In this document: piece by piece, positions 1 through 8,170 of the stretch
How positions within the stretch are numbered: the first letter of the stretch is position 1
Layout: each line of letters opens with the position of its first letter
Notes under the pieces: generated by a model
What the model saw: the letters and a program-made list of their open reading frames with translations, nothing else
Told to the model about the DNA's origin: nothing
Database searches by the model: none
Source of the DNA: Laterigemmans sp052161645
Lineage (GTDB): Bacteria > Planctomycetota > Planctomycetia > Pirellulales > Pirellulaceae
Direction: 5' to 3' (one strand)
Assembly (NCBI GenBank): GCA_052161645.1
Contig: CP197414.1
Length of the DNA: 64,000 nt
Translations under genes and position numbers: made by a program

Positions 1-1323
1 ACGATGTCGCATCGCCAAGCGGTCCAGCTCGTTTGCGGAAACTTTCTCTTCCGCTGAGGAGTCGGAAGCATCGTCAGGTTCCGGTAGGGCACCAATTTGC
101 AACGCGGACAAGCGGCTCGCCTCCGCTTCCGCCTGCTTGCCTTGGATCAAGTAGGCTTCCGCAACTCCGTACATTAGCTCCGCACGATCAGCAAATCTCG
201 CCGGCTCACGGCGCTGCAGCTCCAGCACGACTTCATGGAGTTCGGTGTCGAGCGCCCAGCTGACAGCATCCAACAAGTCGCGGTGCCGCGACATGATGTT
301 GTCGAGCCCATCCAGGGCTAACGATAGGGCTTCGCTGCGATCACCAAGCTCCAGTGCCCGCGAGGCCGAGACGCGGTACAGTTCCAGCAAGATCGGTGCA
401 GTCGCCTCGCCCGTAGCCGCCGCGTCCTCAATCAACCGCCGCTCCTCGGCGATCAGCTCGCGCCAAGTCGCCGCATCGTAACTGGCCGGTTCCAATTCGC
501 TCATGTACTGTCGCAACCAGCGAATGCTGGTCCTTTGGCTGTCTCCCAACGTTTCTTTGATTTGCAGTTGCGACCTGGGGGTCAAGGCTGCTTGATCGGT
601 CTCCACACGCATCGCCAACAGGGCTGCCCAACGGCTGAGCTGGAGGTTTTGCTCAAAGCGGGCCAGCCGCACCAAGGCCACGCTGCCTAAATGGTCCGGC
701 AAATTCGCCAAGCGATCCATGCGGCTCTTGCGATCGTCCGCATTTAAATCTTCGTAGCTGAGCAAGATCTGTCGCACCTCAGCCGGGTCCGACTCACGTG
801 CCCAACGCACATTCAGACTGCTCAGCAAGTATCTCGCGGCGAAAGCAATCTCCGTGTCGGGGGATTCGCTGGCCGCTCGTATCGCATCCATTGCCATCAA
901 GCCCATACGCTCTAACTCATAGCGGGCTCGCACCCGCACGGCGTAGCTGGGGTTCCCCAAATTCTCTATGTGCTGACGGATTTCAGCGTCCAGAGCCACC
1001 TCCACCGTGATACGCTCTGCCGCCTGTGAGTCGCTCGCCTCTCGGCCGCTGGCTTGCTGGTTGCTGGTGGCTTGCTGGCTGCTGCTGGCTTGCTGGCTGC
1101 TAAACGGGGGTTGCTGACCAGCAGCTGTCGCGGGGAAAACAGCCATCGAGGAACTTATCAACAGCAAACAGCAGGGCAACACCGCCGCGCGCCGGGAATG
1201 TCCAAATTGACCGGCTGCCTGTAATTGAAAAGTGGCACCTGCCAAGGTGACCCAGGTTCGGCTGGAAGCGGGGGTGGTTTGTGCGAGACCACTGGCATTT
1301 CGAATCAGCATTGCCTTCTCCAT
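1..1323 (-). CDS. Partial secreted HEAT-like repeat protein, 3' end off the window
   Basis: An open minus-strand frame runs from an ATG at 1323 off the left edge, giving 441 visible codons with no stop. A hydrophobic stretch (about residues 46-65, VLPCCLLLISSSMAVFPATA) looks like a signal peptide, although it sits behind a 40-residue N-terminal extension, so the true start may be internal. It is followed by a Ser/Gln-rich low-complexity linker (SSQQASSSQQ type) coded by short tandem repeats near 1050-1110. The next segment (LGNPSYAVRVRARYELERMG) resembles one HEAT-like repeat seen in many planctomycete secreted proteins. The rest is helical with no recognisable catalytic motif. Function unknown; a periplasmic scaffold is only a guess. 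The opposite-strand frames here have no family signal. Confidence 0.7.
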   Translation of the reverse strand, partial: MEKAMLIRNASGLAQTTPASSRTWVTLAGATFQLQAAGQFGHSRRAAVLPCCLLLISSSMAVFPATAAGQQPPFSSQQASSSQQATSNQQASGREASDSQAAERITVEVALDAEIRQHIENLGNPSYAVRVRARYELERMGLMAMDAIRAASESPDTEIAFAARYLLSSLNVRWARESDPAEVRQILLSYEDLNADDRKSRMDRLANLPDHLGSVALVRLARFEQNLQLSRWAALLAMRVETDQAALTPRSQLQIKETLGDSQRTSIRWLRQYMSELEPASYDAATWRELIAEERRLIEDAAATGEATAPILLELYRVSASRALELGDRSEALSLALDGLDNIMSRHRDLLDAVSWALDTELHEVVLELQRREPARFADRAELMYGVAEAYLIQGKQAEAEASRLSALQIGALPEPDDASDSSAEEKVSANELDRLAMRHR

Positions 1324-1563
1324 GACGAAAAACCTGAGGGAAAGCGGCAGGTTCTATTGCTCAAACGGCCGAGCGAATGGCCTTCTCTCGACCAGTCTTC
1401 AGCTCGCACCCTCGAGATCTAGCATAACGTCCCGGCAGGCCGATGTCGCGGCTAATGAGGGGGAGCCGCAAAAAAGGCTGACCAGATTTCGGTGACTGGC
1501 GGCGAGGGTTCGGGGCAACAGCATTGGCTTTTGGTCTCCAGCCCTCAAGGCGGTCCGTCCTGA

Positions 1564-1609
1564 ACGGCCATTTTCAAACCGCCATTTTCAAACGGCCATT
1601 TTCAAACGG
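1564..1609. repeat. 14-bp tandem repeat at the 3' end of the symporter gene
   Basis: Three head-to-tail copies of a 14-bp unit (ACGGCCATTTTCAA, one copy with one mismatch) plus a partial fourth lie at 1564-1609. The array overlaps the stop codon (1602-1604) of the minus-strand symporter gene. The rest of the 278-bp gap back to 1323 shows no gene or clear terminator. Confidence 0.7.
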
Positions 1610-3094
1610 CCTGTTCAGCCAGCGCTGCGGGGGCGTATTGCCCCGGCTTGTTTTCCAGTGCATCGACTACCGCACAGCCACAGCTATCGCTCCAAACATT
1701 GACCGCGGTCCGGCCCATGTCGAGCACGCGATCGACGGCCAGGATGATGCCTTGCATTTCCACTGGCAAATTGACCGCTTGCAAAATAATCACCATCATT
1801 ACCAAGCCGGCGTGGGGAATGCCCGCCGCACCGACGCTGGCCAGCAGTGCTGTGAAGGCGACGATCAGCTGTTGGGTCAGCTCTAGGTTCTGACCAAAAT
1901 GGAGCTGTGCGATAAACAGCACCGCGACCACTTCGTAAAGTGCCGTGCCGTCCATGTTGACAGTCGCGCCGAGTGGCAGCACGAACGAGCCGGTGCGATT
2001 GCTGACGCCGGCCCGTTTTTCCACGCTAGCCATCGTCAGCGGCAGAGTGCCATTGCTGCTAGCGCTGCTAAAGGCGGTGATCAGCGCGGGACTCATCGCT
2101 TTGGCAAATTCCCAAGGATTGCGTTTGGCGACGAACCACAAGATCAGCGGCAGCGTCACGCACGCGTGGACCAGCAAGGCAACCGTCACTGCCAGCATAT
2201 AGTAGGCCAGCGAATAAAAGACCGCGATGCCCTGCGTGGCCGTGACGTAAGCCATCAAAAATAACACGCCCAGCGGGGCGAGACTGATGATGGCCGAAGT
2301 CAAAGCCATCATCACGTTAAACCCGACTTCCGCTGTGTGCTTGACCGCCGCGGCTGTTTCGCCCCCGACTCGCAAGGCAAAGATCGCGAAAGCCAGGGTA
2401 AAGGCGATAATGGACAGGAAATTCGGTTCGACCAAGGCGGCTGCGGGATTTGCGGGCAACATCGCCTCGAGTTGGCTGAAAAGGATATCACCCAGCGAGT
2501 TGGCGGCGGCGATTTCCGGTTTTGCCGCTGGTGGGGGGCCATCACCTTTGAGGCCGGGCTGGACAATATTGACCGCCAACAGGCCGGTCACGATGGCCAG
2601 AAAACTGGTGCAAAGGTAATAGCTGATTGTGGGGAGAACATTCTGCCCACGCTGCCGGCACCACTCAGTCCCATGATGCCGCTGATCAATGACACAATGA
2701 TCAGGGGGACGGCTACCATTTTGAGTAGTCTCAGGAATAGTCCGCCGATGCGGCTGAACCAGTTTCCCCAGAAATGGGCCGGACTTTGACCTGAGCGAAG
2801 GTACACTGCGAAGAGGTCAGGTTGAGCCGCTTCGAATTCGTCGAGAGAGCGAAACGCTTCAGCGTCTTGAGAGGTGGCATCGACGAGATATTTCCGCTCG
2901 GTGCCATCCTCCGTGGTGACTTTGAACTCGGAGCGACTGGTAGAGTCGAAAATCACCAGCCGTGCGATTCCGCTCGGAAGACCGTTCTCGATGGTGGTTC
3001 TGCGTTCACCGGCAAGCAAGCTTAAGCCGACACCGATCGCGGCGCCCACCACCATGCCGATTAAAATTTGCCAGTGTAGAGCGAGTCGGGCCAA
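1602..3094 (-). pseudogene. Dicarboxylate/amino acid:cation symporter (DAACS family), one-base frameshift
   Basis: Two abutting minus-strand frames (2588-3094, then 1602-2591) together encode one sodium/proton-coupled dicarboxylate or glutamate symporter of about 497 residues, an inner-membrane carrier. The first part has the first two membrane segments and the start of the third. The second has the family hallmark FVLPLGATVNMDGTALYE and later membrane helices through MQGIILAVDRVLDMGRTAVNV. The reading frame is lost in a C run (plus-strand GGGG at 2631-2634); one more base there restores a continuous protein (GRMFSP then TISYYLCTSF). An N-terminal insertion of about 70 residues between helices 1 and 2 is soluble. 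The gene is either a recent pseudogene or carries a sequencing indel; everything else looks intact, so I favour an error or a very young lesion. Confidence 0.8.
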
Positions 3095-3236
3095 GCTTCT
3101 CTCCTACCTGCACCGACAATCAGCGCACGGGGAGGCTGGCCGGTTGATTCGAAAACGATAGCGGCAAAACTCTACTGCCGGCGTATGAACCTTGGCTTTG
3201 ACATCAACGATTTGAGAGAAGAAAGCAAAGGAGAAG

Positions 3237-3311
3237 GGTGGATGATGGGGCTCGAACCCACGACTTTCGGAACCACAATCCGACGCTCTAACCAACTGAG
3301 CTACACCCACC
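3237..3311 (-). tRNA. tRNA-His (GTG)
   Basis: The reverse complement folds as a complete cloverleaf: 7-bp acceptor stem GTGGGTG/CATCCAC, D arm, anticodon stem TCGGA/TCCGA with loop TTGTGGT (anticodon GTG), and T arm with GTTCGAG. The extra G before position 1 opposite a C discriminator is the histidine identity signature. CCA is not encoded. Confidence 0.95.
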
Positions 3312-3497
3312 GCGAACTTTTGAAAATTTAGTGACCGGAATGCTCGGGGTCAATGGTCGTGGCAACGAAACTTTGGACAACATTCACTGACCAATTGGTT
3401 GTGAAGCGTTAAACTCGTAGCTATCATTACAGTCGCCTCTGACTTCACTAGCTAGTTTTTGCCTCAACGAGACGATTTTCTCGGGGATTTCACTAAG

Positions 3498-4685
3498 ATG
3501 CGAATTTTGACTCCTGCCCAATGTGCACGATATTTGTGTACACCGTTCCTGTGTGGACTATTTCTGTGTGCGCCAACGCTGTTGACCGCGGTGGCTGCTC
3601 AGGAATCTTTCATTGGTTTTGATGAGCCGATGCCCGCCTCGGTCATTGGGGTGCAATGGGTTCGTCCCAACGCTGAGGGACAAATCACCGGCCAAGTGGT
3701 GCTTTCCGGCGGCGGCGACGAGTTAGCAGGCGATGTGTTGTTGATCGACCGTGCGGGTTCGCCGAAAACTTTTTCAGCATCGAAGGATGGCAGCTTTCTG
3801 ATAACCGATGCGACCCCCGGTCTGTACACGATCGCTTACCGATCCACTGTGGGTTTCGCCGCGTTCGCGATGCACATCATGGACGAGGGCAGCGAGAGTT
3901 TGCCCAGTCACACGATGATTCCCGCGGCACGCCTGAGTCCTCGCCAAGCGCTGTCAACGATTTCTCGCTATCAACCGGTGCGAACTCCAGAGGCGCCCAG
4001 TATCTCCGGGCCAGCCCAGCAATCCATGGCCAACACTGTGGCTTCGATTCGGCAACTCGCTCAAGATGTCGATGGTGGTGTCAGCGGTCGGATCATCGAA
4101 GCGGGATCGAGCGAGCAAGGCCTTGCCCCTGCCGGAGGCATGAATGTGCTGCTGTTGCAAGATGGGATAGTGCGAGGTCAAGCGGTCACAAACTTTGACG
4201 GTCGATTTCAGATCAAAGGAATGGGGCTGGGCGAGTACGATTTGGTTGCATCGGGCCCCAGCGGGTACGCGGCGGTTGGATTTCAGTTAGTCGAATCGCT
4301 TGCTGCACAGAGTGCCGGTCTGCCCTCTACGCGTGATGGTCAACAGTTTGTCAGCACGGTGTCTCAGCCTCCCCCAGCACCCGCGAGCCCGGGCATTACC
4401 TTGCAGGCTGCTCCCAGCGGCCCTGGCTTTACGACGCTTTCCGAGGGCCGCAGCGACGAGGGAATCACGGTATTTGAGCCCTTCGGAGGGAGCGCTCCGG
4501 GCGGATTCTCCCCTGCCAGCGGCGGTGGCGGTTTTGGTGGTGGAGGTCTTGGTGGCGGAGGCGGTGGTGGACTAGGAGGGATTGGTGGTTTGGCGGCAAT
4601 CGGCGGAGTCATCGCTGCCGTTGTTGCTTCGGATGATGATGACGATAATTTTGTCCCGTCTGTCTCCAGCCCGGCTACCCCCTGA
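3498..4685 (+). CDS. Secreted protein with carboxypeptidase-regulatory-like repeats and Gly-rich tail
   Basis: A 395-residue exported protein. I chose the ATG at 3498 over the upstream in-frame start because it places a signal peptide (MRILTPAQCARYLCTPFLCG through TAVAAQ) at the N-terminus. Two segments (about residues 45-105 and 190-255) resemble carboxypeptidase regulatory-like beta-sandwiches (GQVVLSGGGDELAGDVLLID; GRFQIKGMGLGEYDLVASG). The C-terminus is a long Gly-rich run (GGGGFGGGGLGGGGGGGLGG), a short hydrophobic stretch (GGLAAIGGVIAAVVAS) and an Asp run (DDDDD). That hydrophobic-acidic ending may anchor or sort the protein. It is monocistronic, with its own terminator just downstream. 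Function unknown; a cell-envelope or matrix role is inference. Confidence 0.75.
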   Translation: MRILTPAQCARYLCTPFLCGLFLCAPTLLTAVAAQESFIGFDEPMPASVIGVQWVRPNAEGQITGQVVLSGGGDELAGDVLLIDRAGSPKTFSASKDGSFLITDATPGLYTIAYRSTVGFAAFAMHIMDEGSESLPSHTMIPAARLSPRQALSTISRYQPVRTPEAPSISGPAQQSMANTVASIRQLAQDVDGGVSGRIIEAGSSEQGLAPAGGMNVLLLQDGIVRGQAVTNFDGRFQIKGMGLGEYDLVASGPSGYAAVGFQLVESLAAQSAGLPSTRDGQQFVSTVSQPPPAPASPGITLQAAPSGPGFTTLSEGRSDEGITVFEPFGGSAPGGFSPASGGGGFGGGGLGGGGGGGLGGIGGLAAIGGVIAAVVASDDDDDNFVPSVSSPATP

Positions 4686-4761
4686 GCAAATTGGCCCCCC
4701 TGCGCATATTGTTTCTTTTTGACGTTTAACGTTTTGTTCTGAATTTGATTTTGCCCGCCAT

Positions 4762-4797
4762 AGCCTCGCCGAAAATTTAATCGGCGAGGCTTTTTTA
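4762..4797 (+). terminator. Rho-independent terminator
   Basis: Perfect 11-bp inverted repeat AGCCTCGCCGA/TCGGCGAGGCT with an 8-nt loop, followed directly by a T run (TTTTTT). It lies 77 bp after the stop of the secreted Gly-rich protein gene. Confidence 0.9.
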
Positions 4798-5126
4798 TTT
4801 GCCGCAAGTCCGGCCTTCCGTTGGCTGAACGTAAAATTCATCGCGATCGGCTGTGAAGGATGACTGGACGCTGGCGGATACTACAACTGAATGAATCACA
4901 GGCGGCACGCGGCAAACACCTCACACGCTTGCTCAGCGTCTGTCGCTCGGTTATTTTCGCAATAAAGGGTTCGTGAGCTTGATACGCAGCGAGCTCGCAG
5001 GCTCCCACGCGTGCAGACTTTTCACGCGTTAAGGATATTTTCCCCCGCTGAGTTCGCCGTGCCCTTCGGCATGAACTTGGCCCTGACCGCTTTCCTCTCC
5101 CTCGCACCCAGGCGATACGACGGCCG
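4798..5126. other. Intergenic region upstream of the acyl-activating gene
   Basis: About 330 bp with no supported gene. It should hold the promoter of the two-gene module that follows; no strong -35/-10 pair was recognised. A minus-strand open frame that spans it continues antisense into the next gene and is judged spurious. Confidence 0.6.
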
Positions 5127-6248
5127 ATGAGTACAACCACTGAGAGTTTGCAAGCCGCGATCGATTCGGCTCGTGACCGATTAAACGCGCATACTGTAGA
5201 GATGGTGCATTGGCACTTTAGTGACGAGACGGGAAGTCCATTTTGGCTCGAGAAAAAGGCCGAGCTAAATTTTGATCCGCTGACCGAAGTCAAATCATTT
5301 GAGGACCTGAAAAAGTTTCCTTTGTTTGAAGACGACTGGTTGCGAGGCGGTCCAGTGCGTCGTTGGGTGCCGCAGGGGTTGGCGGATAAGCCGGTTTATG
5401 TGTTCGAGACGGGCGGGACAACGGGAGTGCCAAAGAGTCGTGTCGTGATGGAAGATCACTGGATCGATTACGAGTTGTTTTCCGACACGTTGCCAGATCA
5501 GTATTTTCCGCGCGGGTCGAACTGGTTGATGCTGGGGCCGAGTGGCCCGCGTCGTCTGCGGTTGGCCGTTGAGCACTTGGCTCAGTACCGCGGCGGCATC
5601 AGTTTTTGTATCGATTTGGATCCTCGCTGGGTCGTCAAGTTGATCAAAAAGGGTTGGATGGAGCATTTGGAGGAATACAAGAAACACTGTATTGATCAGG
5701 CGGTCACGATTTTGACGGCGGGTCACGATGTGAAGTGCATGTTTGCGACGCCCAAGCTACTGGAGTCGTTGGGAGAAGCGTTGGAAGAGAAGGGGACTTC
5801 GATTCCCGAGGTCGGGATTACTGGCATTTTCTCAGGCGGCACGGAGTTTACTCCGCAGTGGACTCGATACGCCGTGGAAGAGTTGCTTGGCGGAGCTCCG
5901 GAGGAAGGTGGCGTTTACATGACGCCGACTTATGGCAACACGCTAATGGGATTGGCTTGCAGCAAGCCGATCAGTGCGGCAGATGGTTACAAGATCAGCT
6001 ATTACGCGCCGCAGCCTCGCGCAGTGACGGAAGTCGTTGACTTTGATGACCACACGCGAGTTGTTGCGGCTGGCGAAACGGGCCGCGTCAAGCTGTATAC
6101 GATGACCCGCGAGTTCTTTGTGCCGGGCTTCTTGGAGCGTGATGAGGGTGAGTTGGAAGCACCGTTTGAGACCTACCCTTGGGATGGAGTCAGCGGTGTG
6201 CGGCCTTTCCGTGAATTGGCCAGCGGGACTACGGTTGGAGTGTATTAA
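5127..6248 (+). CDS. Short ANL-superfamily acyl-activating enzyme (LuxE/PaaK-like)
   Basis: 373 residues. The phosphate-binding motif of adenylate-forming enzymes is clear (ETGGTTGVPKSRV, about residues 94-106), and a second conserved block (TPTYGNTLMGLACSKP, about 268-283) sits where the family has its aromatic/Glu adenylate motif. The protein is much shorter than phenylacetate-CoA ligases (about 430) or acyl-CoA synthetases (500+) and close to the length of LuxE-type acyl-protein synthetases, so the mobile C-terminal domain seems reduced. The expected reaction is ATP-dependent activation of a carboxylic acid to an acyl-adenylate, then transfer to a thiol. The next gene encodes an aldehyde-dehydrogenase-fold enzyme 58 bp downstream, suggesting a coupled acid-to-aldehyde reduction. 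Substrate is unknown. Confidence 0.8.
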   Translation: MSTTTESLQAAIDSARDRLNAHTVEMVHWHFSDETGSPFWLEKKAELNFDPLTEVKSFEDLKKFPLFEDDWLRGGPVRRWVPQGLADKPVYVFETGGTTGVPKSRVVMEDHWIDYELFSDTLPDQYFPRGSNWLMLGPSGPRRLRLAVEHLAQYRGGISFCIDLDPRWVVKLIKKGWMEHLEEYKKHCIDQAVTILTAGHDVKCMFATPKLLESLGEALEEKGTSIPEVGITGIFSGGTEFTPQWTRYAVEELLGGAPEEGGVYMTPTYGNTLMGLACSKPISAADGYKISYYAPQPRAVTEVVDFDDHTRVVAAGETGRVKLYTMTREFFVPGFLERDEGELEAPFETYPWDGVSGVRPFRELASGTTVGVY

Positions 6249-6306
6249 TCGTGGTATTGAAGTCGACTAAGTTTTGATTCGTTGCTACGGGATTTAGGAT
6301 TGAAGA

Positions 6307-7740
6307 ATGTTGGAATTGCATGCGCTCCGCTGGGGAAAAGATTACGAATCGTTGGAGAAGAACGAAGTCGTTCACTTTGACACGGGAGAACCCATCGCGC
6401 GGGTTAGTCAAGTCGGTGGGGGCATCGTTCAGCGGGATTTAAAGCGGGCTGAGCAGGCTCGTAAAGCATTGCGGCAGTTGCCCGTCAGTGACTTAATCGA
6501 GCGTTGTAAAGTGGCCTCGGATCTATTCACCTCGGCCGAATTGCCGATGGGTAACGGGCGGCAGACGGTTGATCAATTTGTGCACCAGCAGTCTGCCAGT
6601 ACCGGTTTGCCTGAGCACATGTGTCGCTCGAACATGACGAAGAACGCATTTGTGCTTGGCAACATTGACAAGATCCTGGACTGCTTAACGCGGGGCTTGG
6701 ATCTGGAAATGTTGAATCAGGGTTACGGCGAAGAGGGGCGAGGGGTCGTCGTCAGCTACCAGGCGCAAACGCCAATTTTGGGAGCCGTATTGCCCAACAA
6801 CTCGCCCGGCGTCCACACGTTGTGGTTGCCGGCCGTGCCGCTGCAGATCGGTTTGGTGCTGAAGCCTGGCTCGCAAGAGCCTTGGACTCCTTACCGTATG
6901 ATTTCCGCATTTATTGAGGCGGGGATTCCGCGGGAAGCTTTTGGGCTTTATCCGGGAGGCCACGATGCGGGCGGAGCGATTTTGACACACTGCCCGCGGA
7001 GCATGATTTTTGGTAGCGCGCAAACCGTCGAGCAATATTCGGGTAATCCGCGCGTGCAACCGCACGGTCCTGGTTGGTCTAAGATTTTGTTGGGCGACGA
7101 CGTGGTCGATGACTGGGAAGACTACTTGGACTTGATGGTCGAGAGCGTCGCCAGCAACTCGGGTCGTTCTTGCATCAACTGTTCGGGGATTTGGGCTAGT
7201 CGTCACACCCGGGAAATCGCTCAGGCGATTGCCCAGCGAATTGGGCCGATCGATGTTTTGCCGCCGGCTGACGAGGAGGCTCAACTGGCAGCCTTTACCG
7301 TGCCGGCAATGGCTACGGGGACCTGGGGAATGGTCCAACAGGACTTGCAGGAAGCTGGCGTCACCGACATGACCGCCGAGTTTGGCGAAAAGTTGATCGA
7401 GAAGGAGCGTTGCGCGTACCTGCGGCCAATGGTCGTGCATGCTGACAGCCCAGATCGGGGAGTCGCCATGAAAGAGTACATGTTCCCGTTTGTGAGTGTC
7501 GTCGAGTGCCCGCAAGACGAGATGCTGCGGCGGATTGGTCCTACGCTGGTGGGGACTGTGCTGACGCAAGATCCAGCGTTTGTGGCGGCGGCGGCGGATT
7601 GCATTCACATCGATCGGCTGAACATTGGCCCGATCCCCACAAACCGCTTGAACTGGCTGCAACCGCATGAAGGAAACATCATCGAGTTTCTGTATCGCAA
7701 CCGGGCTTACCAGATGGCCGAATTGCCAGTGCGAGCTTAG
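6307..7740 (+). CDS. Aldehyde dehydrogenase superfamily protein, likely acylating (acyl reductase)
   Basis: 477 residues with the aldehyde dehydrogenase fold: NAD(P)-binding segment (PNNSPGVHTLWLPAVPLQIG then LVLKPGSQEP), and a catalytic Cys in NSGRSCINCSG (around residues 285-290). The usual ELGGK segment, which supplies the general-base Glu for hydrolysing the thioester, is replaced by HGPGWSKILL; absence of that Glu is typical of CoA-acylating or acyl-reducing members. With the upstream acyl-activating enzyme in the same orientation, the pair resembles the logic of LuxE/LuxC or a split carboxylic acid reductase. Whether it oxidises or reduces in vivo cannot be told from sequence. It is probably cytosolic; there is no signal peptide. 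Confidence 0.78.
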   Translation: MLELHALRWGKDYESLEKNEVVHFDTGEPIARVSQVGGGIVQRDLKRAEQARKALRQLPVSDLIERCKVASDLFTSAELPMGNGRQTVDQFVHQQSASTGLPEHMCRSNMTKNAFVLGNIDKILDCLTRGLDLEMLNQGYGEEGRGVVVSYQAQTPILGAVLPNNSPGVHTLWLPAVPLQIGLVLKPGSQEPWTPYRMISAFIEAGIPREAFGLYPGGHDAGGAILTHCPRSMIFGSAQTVEQYSGNPRVQPHGPGWSKILLGDDVVDDWEDYLDLMVESVASNSGRSCINCSGIWASRHTREIAQAIAQRIGPIDVLPPADEEAQLAAFTVPAMATGTWGMVQQDLQEAGVTDMTAEFGEKLIEKERCAYLRPMVVHADSPDRGVAMKEYMFPFVSVVECPQDEMLRRIGPTLVGTVLTQDPAFVAAAADCIHIDRLNIGPIPTNRLNWLQPHEGNIIEFLYRNRAYQMAELPVRA

Positions 7741-8019
7741 TCCCCATTTGAGCTTAGTGCCCGTGTAGTGTCGGTCATTGGTGGCCGGAAAGTAATCTGC
7801 TTGCGAGTTCCAAAAGCGGACTTGCCAACTTAGCCTGTCCTCGGATAAACTGGATTCTCGCAAGCAATTGGGTGTCAATTTGACGACGCGAAAATGGGGT
7901 TCATGATTTTACGTGAATCCCCATTGGCACTTTAAGTCGAAGTCGTTAAGTTGTGCGTCATCTAAGCGAGTTGCGAAGAGGGAGTTCCCGTACTAGCCGA
8001 TCGTGTCGGCGCAAAATGT

Positions 8020-8092
8020 GCGGCTGTAGCTCAGTTGGTAGAGCACAACGTTGCCAACGTTGTTGTCGTGGGTTCGAATCCCATCAGCCGCT
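8020..8092 (+). tRNA. tRNA-Gly (GCC)
   Basis: Complete cloverleaf: acceptor GCGGCTG/CAGCCGC, D arm with AGCTCAGTTGGTAGAGC, anticodon stem CAACG/CGTTG with loop TTGCCAA (anticodon GCC), T loop GTTCGAATC, discriminator T, no encoded CCA. It lies 78 bp before trigger factor, and one open frame of that gene extends spuriously back through it. The 280 bp before it (7741-8019) show no gene. Confidence 0.95.
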
Positions 8093-8170
8093 CTTACTCC
8101 CATTCGCCGTCCTTCTTCTTCGTCAACTTGTTGGCGCAAGTATCTCCCCCAAGGAAGTCACAGGCAGGCT

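Noticed and set aside
3104..3310. 68-codon minus-strand open frame over tRNA-His
   Set aside because: Its coding text is the tRNA gene itself plus flanking sequence; the cloverleaf explains the conservation.
4838..5293. 151-codon minus-strand frame before the acyl-activating gene
   Set aside because: It runs antisense into that gene, is Arg/Ser-rich and matches nothing known.
6685..7878. 397-codon minus-strand open frame opposite the ALDH-like gene
   Set aside because: It is antisense to a strongly supported gene and has no family motif; long antisense frames are common in GC-rich DNA.
8051..8170. Upstream extension of trigger factor
   Set aside because: The frame runs back through tRNA-Gly; the ATG at 8171 starts the family-like sequence.
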